Part shown: positions 41,044 through 49,268 of the stretch, piece after piece
Layout of the letters: each line of letters starts with the position of its first letter
Numbering within the stretch: the first letter of the stretch is position 1
Assembly (NCBI GenBank): GCA_030407315.1
Contig: JALQPE010002232.1
Span: forward strand, 112,424-176,423
DNA length: 64,000 nucleotides
Direction: 5' to 3'
DNA from: Asparagopsis taxiformis
Lineage: Eukaryota; Rhodophyta; Florideophyceae; Bonnemaisoniales; Bonnemaisoniaceae
The notes under the pieces: model-generated
What the model saw: the letters and a program-made list of their open reading frames with translations, nothing else
Databases searched by the model: none
What the model was told of the DNA's origin: nothing
Made by a program: the position numbers and the translations under genes

Positions 41044-43679
41044 CGTTCGCTTGTGCGATGTATGAGCCCGGTCTGGGTTGACGTCTTGGTCTTGGTCTGC
41101 ATTGGCAGAGTTGTCATGGCGCTTTGTTGACTTCTTCGCAATTGTGTGCGATTGCGGTTGGTAGTTACCGGCTGTGTGGGTGAACGACTTGGGTCGTGTG
41201 CGTCGTTCCCAATTGTGGGTGAGTTACCGAAGGGTGAAAGACTACAATGTTCATCCCGAGAGGGAGTTGCAAAATTTTTGCTTACGCGCACAGCGTCGGG
41301 GGCCCCCTCCTGAAGGGTGGTTTGTCCCAAACCACTACTTCCCGGTGTTATCCTAATTGTAGGTTGTCGTGGGGACGATGGTTGATCCCTGAAGGGGTAT
41401 TCCTGATTAGGAGTTGGCGGAGGTGATTCGCTTTGTGCGTTCTGTTGGCCGTCGCCCGTCGGTTGGCGTGATTGTGTATTTGGCGCGAGGGCATCTGCAC
41501 CTGATGGTGACGCTTGTGCGTTAGCGGCATGTAGCCTAGGTGCTAAGGTTGGTTCCTCGGTCGGTCGCGGAGCGAGTGCAACTCTATCGAGACTAACCTT
41601 TTCGGTGATACCATCACGGTCGATGTAAACCGTTCGCCGTCCGGCACGGATAACCCTATAGGGACCTTGAGCTATTGGAGTTAGCTTGTTCCGTTCACGG
41701 ACTTCTGGATTATCCAGATAAACGTAATCATCGGTAGTGATGAGTCGTTTAGACTTCCGGATTGACCGGTCGAAGTTACGCTTGTAGCGTGCTTGCGCGC
41801 TGTGAAGGCGTTTACCTGCCATATCAATGGTATCCGTAATACGGCGTAAGAAGTCTTGCTTCGTGAACGCGTCTGGCGTTGCCCTCCTTTTCACCGAATG
41901 GTGTGTCGCATATGGCGGTGGAGGTCGGCTTAGTATGAGGTCGAAGGGTGTAGTTCCCGTTGTGCGATGCACGTGCGTGTTGTACGCATAGGTTAACGCT
42001 GATGCGTAGACATCCCAGTCGTCCTGGTTATCATTGACGTAATTACGTAGCATGCTCAATAGAGTACGGTTATACCGTTCGACTTGCCCATTTGTCTGGG
42101 GATGGTATGCCGTCGTGAAGACGTTCTTCGTTCCTAACTGGAGGCAGACAGCCTGGAAGAACTTCGACGCAAATTGCGGACCGTTATCGGATAGTAATGT
42201 CCGTGGAGGACCATACTTAAACACCCAATGTGTACAAAAGGCTACTGCCACATGGTAAGCCGTAATGCTTCGCAGCGGAACCACCTGGGTTAGCTTGGTA
42301 AAGCGACACGAAATCACCAGTAGGTGCACGTTACCTTTCTTGGTACGAGGTAGAGGACCGAGGAGGTCAATTGCAACGTCATCCAATGGTGTGGTAGCTG
42401 GGAACAGCTGGAGGGTACTCGCATGTTTGCGCAACCGTAATCGGTTTCTCGCACACGCTGAACAGCGTTCAACCGTTCCGGTTATGTCCGCAGCCATTGC
42501 AGGCCAGTAGTAAGATAGGCGCATCGTGTCGTACATGCGGTTCTGACCAGGATGTCCTGCCAATATGCCGTGGTGGCACATCGTCAATAGACGTTGCCGT
42601 AAGGCTTTAGGTACTACGATTTGGGATGACCCGTCCAGTCTGGACTTCCTACAAAGGACACCGTCTTCATCTTCGAAGAAGAGAGAGTCAGACTTCTGCG
42701 AGGCCAGGGCCTGTTGACAGAAGTCGTCCGTTCGTTGCTCTTCGAGCCACTCTTGGAGAGTTATCGGGCTGAAGTTTTCCGTTCGCGGATGAGTTGTCAA
42801 GACGGGTATACCGTTGCGATTAGGCGCCTCCTCGGCGTGGTCTCTTGCTAGAGAAAGGTCGTAGAACCAAACATTAGTGTCATCATCCAAGGATGTTTCA
42901 CCTTGCGGTGCGTGCGTGGCCAACAGAGTTGGTATTTCATCGTCAATAGTGACGGGCGTCTCGCCGTTAGTTTCAACACGCGAAAGGGCGTCTGGTAGTT
43001 GGTGAACCCGACCGGGTCGGTAGACTATTTGATAGTCAAATTCCGCAAGTCGGAGGCGCCAACGGCATAGTCTCCCTGAAGGGTCATTGATATTCATAAG
43101 CCAACGCAGCGCGTTATGGTCCGTCCGGACTACAAACTTTGTTTGCTCCAAGTATGGACGTAGGATAGTGACAGCCCATACGACGGCTAGACACTCACGC
43201 TCCGTAGGGGAGTAACCTCTTTCAGGTTTAGTCAAGGTCCGCCGCGACCAATAGCCAATTGGCTTGAGATCGTTCTCTTCCCCTTGCTGCTGAAGCAGAG
43301 CGCATCCTATTTGGTATGCGGAAGCGTCCGTGTCTACGGTGTAGGGTTGACCCAACTTGGGTAGAGCCAGTATCGGCGGCTTGGTCATGACCTCTTTGAG
43401 AGCGTTGAACGCGCGGCGTTGGTCCTCGGTAGGAGGTTCTTTCCCGAATTTAGGGAGGCTGTCTTTGGTCAGCATTTCGTTCAAGGGGTGCGCAATTGCG
43501 GCATACCCTTTGATGAATCGTCGAAAGACGCCACAGCTTCCGAGGAAGGATCGCATTTGCGTAGGCGTTTGCGGAAAGATCGCGTCAGCGATAGCCGAAG
43601 TGGCGTTCTGTGCAACAGCTAGCTTTCCTGGCATCACGACATGTCCCAGGTAATCAACCTCTTTTCGAAGAAATGACAC
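40884..43679 (-). CDS. pol: Gypsy-2 Pol: RT thumb, RNase H, integrase
   Basis: It begins within the RT thumb (EVDYLGHVVMPGKL). RNase H follows: VDTDASAYQIGCALLQ, ERECLAVVWA, RTDHNALRWL. The integrase has an HHCC region (HHGILAGHPGQNRMYDTMR ... CSACARNR) and the DDE motifs IDLLGPLP, LLSDNGPQF and GQVERYNRTL. The first residues overlap the preceding ORF in another frame: the change of frame falls at an A run (GAAAAG, minus strand, near 43665). The conserved RT core straddles that point, so a single-base deletion or sequencing error is likelier there than programmed shifting. The C-terminal part is a Ser/Pro/Gln-rich linker. Confidence 0.85.
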   Translation of the reverse strand: MSFLRKEVDYLGHVVMPGKLAVAQNATSAIADAIFPQTPTQMRSFLGSCGVFRRFIKGYAAIAHPLNEMLTKDSLPKFGKEPPTEDQRRAFNALKEVMTKPPILALPKLGQPYTVDTDASAYQIGCALLQQQGEENDLKPIGYWSRRTLTKPERGYSPTERECLAVVWAVTILRPYLEQTKFVVRTDHNALRWLMNINDPSGRLCRWRLRLAEFDYQIVYRPGRVHQLPDALSRVETNGETPVTIDDEIPTLLATHAPQGETSLDDDTNVWFYDLSLARDHAEEAPNRNGIPVLTTHPRTENFSPITLQEWLEEQRTDDFCQQALASQKSDSLFFEDEDGVLCRKSRLDGSSQIVVPKALRQRLLTMCHHGILAGHPGQNRMYDTMRLSYYWPAMAADITGTVERCSACARNRLRLRKHASTLQLFPATTPLDDVAIDLLGPLPRTKKGNVHLLVISCRFTKLTQVVPLRSITAYHVAVAFCTHWVFKYGPPRTLLSDNGPQFASKFFQAVCLQLGTKNVFTTAYHPQTNGQVERYNRTLLSMLRNYVNDNQDDWDVYASALTYAYNTHVHRTTGTTPFDLILSRPPPPYATHHSVKRRATPDAFTKQDFLRRITDTIDMAGKRLHSAQARYKRNFDRSIRKSKRLITTDDYVYLDNPEVRERNKLTPIAQGPYRVIRAGRRTVYIDRDGITEKVSLDRVALAPRPTEEPTLAPRLHAANAQASPSGADALAPNTQSRQPTGDGQQNAQSESPPPTPNQEYPFRDQPSSPRQPTIRITPGSSGLGQTTLQEGAPDAVRVSKNFATPSRDEHCSLSPFGNSPTIGNDAHDPSRSPTQPVTTNRNRTQLRRSQQSAMTTLPMQTKTKTSTQTGLIHRTSERCDKTRQMSTLLKPPEDVQTAQLRREDNHPGHAYRRRVPLNGTRTLHREPNFA

Positions 43680-45139
43680 TTTGTCAACTTCAGGGTGACA
43701 CCTGCTTCCCGTAGGAGGGAGAGTACTTGGTCCACATGGTGGAGATGTTCGGCCTCGTCCCGAGAGAATACGATTACATCGTCTAAGTAAATCAGACAGG
43801 TCTGCCAGCGAACGCTGCTAAGAATAATGTCGATGGCACGCTGAAACGTTGCCGGAGCATTCTTTAAGCCAAAAGGCAAACGCTTGAAGCGATATGTCCC
43901 CAAATGGGAAGTGAATGCCGTTTTGTCACGGTCGTCCTGTGCAACAGGGATCTGCCAATAGCCAGAATTACAATCCAATGTGGTGAATACTTGAGCATCT
44001 CCGAGGGAGTCAATACAATCATCCATTCGTGGAAGGGGGTACACATCATTGACAGTGATGTCGTTAAGACCCCTATAGTCGACGCAAAAGCGTAATTTAC
44101 CATCCTTCTTCGGGACAAGAACCACTGGGCTAGCCCATTCGGAGGTCGACGGTTCGATCACTCCTTTTTCCAGCATGCTGGTTATTTCCTTACGGGCAAT
44201 CTCTCGGCGAGCGGGTCCCATCCGGTAGGGTTGTTGCCGTCTAGGCTTGCTCCCTTCGACTATGTCGATTCGGTGTTCCGTAGCGCGGATGTCCCCTAGG
44301 GATCCATCCCACATAGACTCGTGTCGAGATAGCATGCTAAGGATGCGTTCCCTCAACGGGATTTGACCAAGGTGGTCCAGAGAGACTTCTTGCTTCCAGC
44401 TTGATGGTTGGGTGGCCTCGGCCTCTTGCTCCTGATGGAGAGTAGTCACCATAGTGGAGGCCTCTTGGGAGGAAGGGGTAGAACGGCTGAGAGCCATGGG
44501 GCGCATTGGCCGTTCGGGTGCCCGAAGGGCATAGCCTATAATGGTCCCTTTAGGGAGGTACTTGTCGGATGTACCGAAGTTAGTTAATATAGTCAGGAAT
44601 TCCTGTCGCGGGATGACTTCCGCAACCCCATTCGGGATAGAGACACGATGTCGGTGAAGGATCCGATCTCTCGGTGAGAGTATACTCAAGCCGCCACCGG
44701 CGCATACAACAGTAGTTGTTACTTGACTCCGCGGAGGAACATTCACACTTTGTGACAATCGAATGCCATGAGGCTGGCGGTCTAAGTTAATCCCATTAGA
44801 GGGTCGCGAGGCATCCACGTAGCACGAAAGGGTGGGGGATGTTTTACGCGTAGGCGACATCACTAGGATAGCTATCGACCCGCCGTCGTGAATATCAATT
44901 CGTTGGGCCCGGCACCTAATTGCGTCTACGTGGGTATTCATTGCCCCAGTTCCCAAGATGAGGGGTACGGCCAACTTAGGCGCGACGAAGAATTCTTCCT
45001 CAAAGGACTTGTGGCCTAACTGTAAGGACAGTATTATCTTGCCTTTTATCCGAAGAGGATTGCCGTTAGCATCGGCCAGTTGCGGAACTTTCCCGTAGGG
45101 ACTTGGAATTGTTCCCAATTTGGGGTAAGCTCCTTTCAT
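43634..45139 (-). CDS. pol: Gypsy-2 Pol: protease C-term and RT palm/fingers
   Basis: This segment has the aspartic-protease second half (VPQLADANGNPLRIKG, VPLILGTGAMNTHVD), a linker, then RT: EKGVIEPSTSEWASPVVLVP, FCVDYRGLNDITV, TLDCNSGYWQIPV, FKRLPFGLKNAPATFQRA and the catalytic YLDDVIVFS. It breaks off in the thumb (KLTKCHFFEK). The protease active site lies just upstream in another frame, so the apparent start at 45139 is probably not a real translation start. Confidence 0.8.
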   Translation of the reverse strand: MKGAYPKLGTIPSPYGKVPQLADANGNPLRIKGKIILSLQLGHKSFEEEFFVAPKLAVPLILGTGAMNTHVDAIRCRAQRIDIHDGGSIAILVMSPTRKTSPTLSCYVDASRPSNGINLDRQPHGIRLSQSVNVPPRSQVTTTVVCAGGGLSILSPRDRILHRHRVSIPNGVAEVIPRQEFLTILTNFGTSDKYLPKGTIIGYALRAPERPMRPMALSRSTPSSQEASTMVTTLHQEQEAEATQPSSWKQEVSLDHLGQIPLRERILSMLSRHESMWDGSLGDIRATEHRIDIVEGSKPRRQQPYRMGPARREIARKEITSMLEKGVIEPSTSEWASPVVLVPKKDGKLRFCVDYRGLNDITVNDVYPLPRMDDCIDSLGDAQVFTTLDCNSGYWQIPVAQDDRDKTAFTSHLGTYRFKRLPFGLKNAPATFQRAIDIILSSVRWQTCLIYLDDVIVFSRDEAEHLHHVDQVLSLLREAGVTLKLTKCHFFEKRLITWDMS

Positions 45140-45221
45140 GGATGACCGATGGTCCGGACCCGGTGTCCATCACCATACGCATGGGCGTGAGAATTGACGG
45201 ATCGAGTCCGATGGAACCCAT
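45066..45221 (-). CDS. Gypsy-2 protease N-terminal segment with active site
   Basis: The short ORF begins at an ATG overlapping the previous stop as TAATG (45219-45223). It encodes GSIGLDPSILTPMRM, then VMDTGSGPSVI, the aspartic-protease catalytic DTGS. It ends after 51 codons, and the protease continues in another frame (43634-45139), so either a +1 shift or an indel near 45085-45095 separates them. Confidence 0.65.
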   Translation of the reverse strand: MGSIGLDPSILTPMRMVMDTGSGPSVIHERSLPQIGNNSKSLRESSATGRC

Positions 45222-45439
45222 TATACTACGTAATGGGCGGCCTTAAGCAGGCATGAGGCTTTCGGCCTTGAGGTTCGAGTCCCTGTGGGGGAACCCGAAG
45301 GGGTTGGTGTCTGGAAAAGACTTTGGTCCCTAGAGGGAGTTGCAGCCTTTTCCTGCGGAGGTGGTTGTGGTGAGATGTCCACCGAGTAGCGTAATCGCTC
45401 CACCTCCTGACGGGAGTGCGACACCTCACTCCCCGTCAT
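45221..45439 (-). CDS. Gypsy-2 short ORF between gag and protease
   Basis: The 72-aa ORF starts in a TAATG overlap with the gag stop and ends in a second TAATG overlap with the protease ORF. The product is Pro/Ser/Thr-rich with no recognised domain. The double overlap is what makes it noteworthy; it could also be a chance reading of a degenerate gag-pol linker. Confidence 0.4.
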   Translation of the reverse strand: MTGSEVSHSRQEVERLRYSVDISPQPPPQEKAATPSRDQSLFQTPTPSGSPTGTRTSRPKASCLLKAAHYVV

Positions 45440-47364
45440 TAGTTTTCCGACGACGTGTCGGAGTCGTCGGAGGTTTCCAAGGCGTCGGCAACGTCTTGAG
45501 CCGTTACGGAAGATCCGTTACGTTCTAAAACGTCTCGCCTCAGAGGGCCCAATTTGGGATGATTTTCGTCATCGGCGAACGCAACCATGCGTGTTGGAGG
45601 GTTTGACCGTTGGAGCACGGCTTTAGGGTAATCCCTTTTTCGGTTGAACCGATTGGACTGGCGCTGTTGGCGGCGCATAACCTGCTCCGGTTCTTGCTGG
45701 TAAGCGTAGTTCGCAAAGGCGAAGTAAGTTCCCACTGAGGGTGGTAGGTAAGGACAAGTGTATAACACGTGCCCTGGTTGGCGACAGCCAGAGCATCTCC
45801 AAGTAACAGCCCCTTCGGGGATCATACTCTCAGCGAGTTTAAGATGTTCTCCCGTTAGGGTAGGGGCCTGCATTGGCGCGCCCATTGGGTTCCCGGTAGG
45901 GGAAGGTAAGGTCGGCGGCGGGGTCCGCGGTATCACAGCCGGTTCTCCGGGTACGGTAGCGAGCAACGCTTTGCGTTTATGTTCCGCGATTTCCCGAGTA
46001 GGGTAAGCCTTAGGTTTCGCGGGTAGCGATGCTCGTAAAGAGTCCCCGAGTCCTTTAGCAAGGTTACGGACAGCAAGAAAATCTTCTCCGCCACTGCGGC
46101 CTATAGTCACCTTGACGGTGTGTTTAACCTCTGGGCGTAGGCCCTTGAGGTAGTAGTTGACCAAGTCTCTTTCCGAGAAGACGTTCGCACACAGGAGTGC
46201 AGCGTCCTGCAGTCTGTCTGCGTATGCAGCTTCGTCTTCATCCGGCCCTTGCCATATACGCGTTACTGCGTCATATGCGTCCGCTAGGACATTGTCCGTT
46301 GCGTAGCGAGCCAGAAGGGCGTTAACGGCTTGAGGCCAAGTGATCTGCTGATGCAGGTGGTTGAGAAGCTTGCGCTTTCGCGCCTCAGCGGCGATAAACC
46401 GTTGAGGTTCTCCTTCCAGGAAATACTTGAGTAACTTGGTAGCTTCTCCCTCCGAGACTCCGCATGAATCACATGCATCTTGAAATTCCGCGAGGAACCG
46501 GAGGATATCGATGGGTTCCGTACCATCGAACGGCGTGAATGACGCGTTGAAATTACGGATCTTCTCCGTTAGCTTATACAAGCTTCTTGATTTACCCATT
46601 GGGGTATCGGTCGTTAGGGACTTGTTCTTAAGTCGGTAGTACCGATAGGAGACCACGAGGTCGAACGCGGGTTCGCGGGCCTTCAAAGGCACTAAGCCTT
46701 CCTCAAGAGGTCCTTCTTCATCATCCCACGAGGGGTTTTCCGGTGCAGATCCGGTGGCACGAGCGTGCTGTCTCGTGCGAGAGATATTCCCTGTTTGGGA
46801 GAGTGATTCGGCGAGGGCGTCGACACGGTCCGACAGGTGTCGGGTTGCTTCTGCGACTTGATCCAATCGGGGATCTTCTTCTTCCTCCCTACCGGATGTA
46901 GGGTCAGGGAAGTCAGCCGATCGGATGCGGCGAGCAGGAAACTCCTGTTGTCCTAATGGACTGGCACTAAAGCCGTGAATCGAAAGCTCCTCCAGACGAG
47001 TTTCCAAAAGGGATACGCGTTTAGCGAATTCGGCTTTGACCTGATTCCAGGTTTCCGCTAGGAACTCGGCGTCCCGATCTTGGGTGGCTTCTCGGCTGGC
47101 GGCCATCAGCTTTGGCTCGACCAGTTCCATGACGGTTTCGACCGTAGCGTCTACGATTTCCGCCCTGCGGTCTTGAACAGTCTTCTCGACGACGGTGCTG
47201 AATTCAGCCTTGAACTCTTCCAACCGTTCGTTGAAGATTCGGTCGGCTCGGTCTTGCAGGGTGTTAATCACTACGCCTTCTTCGGCGATCAGATCCGAAT
47301 CGGATAAGTCGCTGGCAGGCGCTATGTCCTCACGAGAGGGTCCCGCTGTAGGGTTACGAGGCAT
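45439..47364 (-). CDS. gag: Gypsy-2 Gag
   Basis: The product is 641 aa, starting at an ATG 77 nt downstream of the PBS. An acidic and coiled-coil N-terminus leads into a retrotrans_gag capsid domain (DILRFLAEFQDACDSC, YFLEGEPQRFIAAEAR, DLVNYYLKGLRPEVK). A zinc knuckle follows: CSGCRQPGHVLYTC (CX2CX4HX4C). It ends SDTSSEN at TAA, overlapping the next ATG. The ORF is intact. Confidence 0.9.
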   Translation of the reverse strand: MPRNPTAGPSREDIAPASDLSDSDLIAEEGVVINTLQDRADRIFNERLEEFKAEFSTVVEKTVQDRRAEIVDATVETVMELVEPKLMAASREATQDRDAEFLAETWNQVKAEFAKRVSLLETRLEELSIHGFSASPLGQQEFPARRIRSADFPDPTSGREEEEDPRLDQVAEATRHLSDRVDALAESLSQTGNISRTRQHARATGSAPENPSWDDEEGPLEEGLVPLKAREPAFDLVVSYRYYRLKNKSLTTDTPMGKSRSLYKLTEKIRNFNASFTPFDGTEPIDILRFLAEFQDACDSCGVSEGEATKLLKYFLEGEPQRFIAAEARKRKLLNHLHQQITWPQAVNALLARYATDNVLADAYDAVTRIWQGPDEDEAAYADRLQDAALLCANVFSERDLVNYYLKGLRPEVKHTVKVTIGRSGGEDFLAVRNLAKGLGDSLRASLPAKPKAYPTREIAEHKRKALLATVPGEPAVIPRTPPPTLPSPTGNPMGAPMQAPTLTGEHLKLAESMIPEGAVTWRCSGCRQPGHVLYTCPYLPPSVGTYFAFANYAYQQEPEQVMRRQQRQSNRFNRKRDYPKAVLQRSNPPTRMVAFADDENHPKLGPLRRDVLERNGSSVTAQDVADALETSDDSDTSSEN

Positions 47365-47423
47365 CGTGAAGATGATTGTGAAGGAAAATTTCTCTCAAAG
47401 AGACTTACCCGAGGGTACAAGGT

Positions 47424-47441
47424 TCTAGGTCGAGAGACCAA
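47424..47441 (-). other. primer-binding site of Gypsy-2
   Basis: Directly after the 5' LTR the minus strand reads TTGGTCTCTCGACC, which includes TGG complementary to a tRNA 3' CCA end (tRNA ending GGTCGAGAGACCA). This is conventional 3'-end priming, unlike the copia element here. The tRNA identity was not determined. Confidence 0.6.
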
Positions 47442-48127
47442 TGTAGCAGGTAGAAAATCCGCTAGAGCGGCAAACCACCCGACAGGTGTCCCGAGCCTCG
47501 GTAGAGGAAGTGGTAGAGCAGATGAACCTTATAGGTACCCGGCGGGTAGTCTCGTGAGAGAGAAGGTGTCGTTACCCGGAGGGGGTTGTGTGACAAAGGG
47601 GTGCTCACGCGAGAGGCGTATTAATGGAGCAAGATGACGTAATCCGTCGAGCTGTTGGCTAACCCTAAGGTTTTCCCGGAGAGGGGTTGAACAATAGGTA
47701 TGCGAACACTGTTCCCGTGGGTCGTAATTCCACTTGAGTTTACGTTCCTCTAGAAACCGTGCCTACTGGCTATTCCAGTGGCCGTTTTATACTAAGTCTA
47801 CTGTAAGCTAGGGTTAGTGGTTAGGAATAAATATCCAGTTAGTGACCAATCAGAACCCAATTACTGGCGCTCGCCTACCCGCGAGGTTATTGCCAATAGG
47901 CTTACATTGTAATGTATGGCTGATCAGCCTAAGTTAAAATTTTGCCCCTTGTGGGGTCTTGGCCGGGGCCGATAGGCCCGGGTGGGGTTATTTGTCAGCC
48001 ATAGCTGGTCCTAAGTATAGGAAACACGCCAGTTGGCTGGTGCCTTCTGATTGGCACATCCCGTAAGTGGGTACCCAATAGGGAAGCGACACGGCTCGAT
48101 CAGCGAGGACCGCCAGGCGGTACGACA
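47442..48127 (-). repeat. 5' LTR of Gypsy-2
   Basis: This 686-bp copy is almost identical to the left LTR and ends TACGACA, followed by the target duplication GTACA. Confidence 0.95.
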
Positions 48128-48132
48128 GTACA

Positions 48133-48323
48133 TGCAGCCATATTGAATAAGCGGGTCTTTGGGAGCTTCTCAATAGCTACCGTAGCGCCCGATCTTTGGA
48201 TGCGCGCTAGTAAAGGGGCACCCATTATGTTTGCATCAGCACCATTGTCCGCGCATACGGTCTCGCGGATTACTTCACCAAATGTTGCGTTGAATAATAC
48301 AGTAGTGTAGGACCAGCCGGGGG
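48133..48323 (-). pseudogene. Gypsy-1 protease N-terminal fragment
   Basis: The minus strand encodes WSYTTVLFNATFGEVI and CADNGADANIMGAPLL, an aspartic-protease active-site-like DNGA motif with Asn in place of Thr/Ser. It then reads into the GTACA duplication and continues in frame at 35658. It is the separated upstream part of Gypsy-1 pol. The right limit is the Gypsy-3 LTR. Confidence 0.75.
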
Positions 48324-49095
48324 TGGCGATCGCTAAGGGAGTTCTAGAATTGCAGCCGTGTCAGGGCGAGGTGAACCGTAACGCGCTGGTTGAACTTGCG
48401 TTCGCGCGTCGCTCGGTCGCGCTGGCGAACGGGTGGTAAAACGGCGGAACGCGTAGGGAACGATCGCAACACGGGATTCGCGGGCCGGCGCAAGCCGTGA
48501 TCTCAGGGGGAGATCACCGAGTAAACTCGAGCACAACGCGATCCACACAGGGGTCGTAAATCCCTGGCCTAGTGGCGTGCGACGCAACGCGCGCTATCGC
48601 GGTGCGACGCGGTTCGACGATCGGTTTATGCGCAGCGCGCACGCGAACGTCGGCGATCGTGAGCAACCCGCACGCAACGTTTCAACGCAATCGGTCCTCG
48701 CGATTCGCTAAACGCTTAACTCGTAGCTGCGAAGATGCTGGCTGTTTATTGGTAAGGTGCGAAGCGGAACGACCATTAATAGCTAACTACTAAAGGACAG
48801 GCTGTCCTATCGTGGCCGGCCGGCGGCCGCTCGCTCGCACGCAAAAGGGAAATATTTGGGAAAAAGACTTTCGTCATAAAAAACCCAAAAAGGGAAAATA
48901 AAGGGAATTTCGCAAAAGGCGCTACACGTGGCACCACGCTCGCAATCGTACGCGTTCGCGCAAGCGCGCCGTGACACGTAATTGTATCGCCACGCGTACG
49001 CTCGCTTACTAACTAACTAAACGCGGATGCACGCGGACTCAACGCGACGCATCGCTCCGACCCGCGCGCGCGCTTGCAACATAAATTGCATCACA
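48324..49095 (-). repeat. inferred 3' LTR of Gypsy-3 (~772 bp)
   Basis: The left edge is where Gypsy-1 protease coding stops (TGGCGATCGC); the right edge is ATCACA before a pyrimidine run. On the minus strand this reads TGTGATGC...GCCA, directly downstream of the polypurine tract GTCGGGGGGAG (49096-49106). There is only one copy, so the limits are inferred. Confidence 0.6.
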
Positions 49096-49106
49096 CTCCC
49101 CCCGAC
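49096..49106 (-). other. polypurine tract of Gypsy-3
   Basis: The minus strand reads GTCGGGGGGAG followed by TGTGATG, the expected junction of plus-strand primer and LTR. Confidence 0.6.
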
Positions 49107-49268
49107 TAACATCACAGCGCGTCCTCGCGCGTCATCTCTTTCCTCACGTGCTCTTCCGTTTCCTTCGTTCTGCTCCTTTCTTCTGCCACCTCTTCTCTTC
49201 TGTTCCATCTCCTTCTTCCTTCCCTCTTGCCACCCGCGTCCGCCGTCATCCTTGCCGATTCGCACGCT

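Larger units (their letters stand above)
35659..48127 (-). mobile_element. Gypsy-2: full-length nested Ty3/gypsy element with antisense accessory ORFs
   Basis: Two 686-bp LTRs bound it, with the target duplication GTACA at 35654-35658 and 48128-48132. Minus-strand order: 5' LTR, PBS, gag, short ORF, protease, RT-RNase H-integrase, chromodomain. Then come two plus-strand ORFs, the polypurine tract and the 3' LTR. Total 12.5 kb. Confidence 0.95.
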
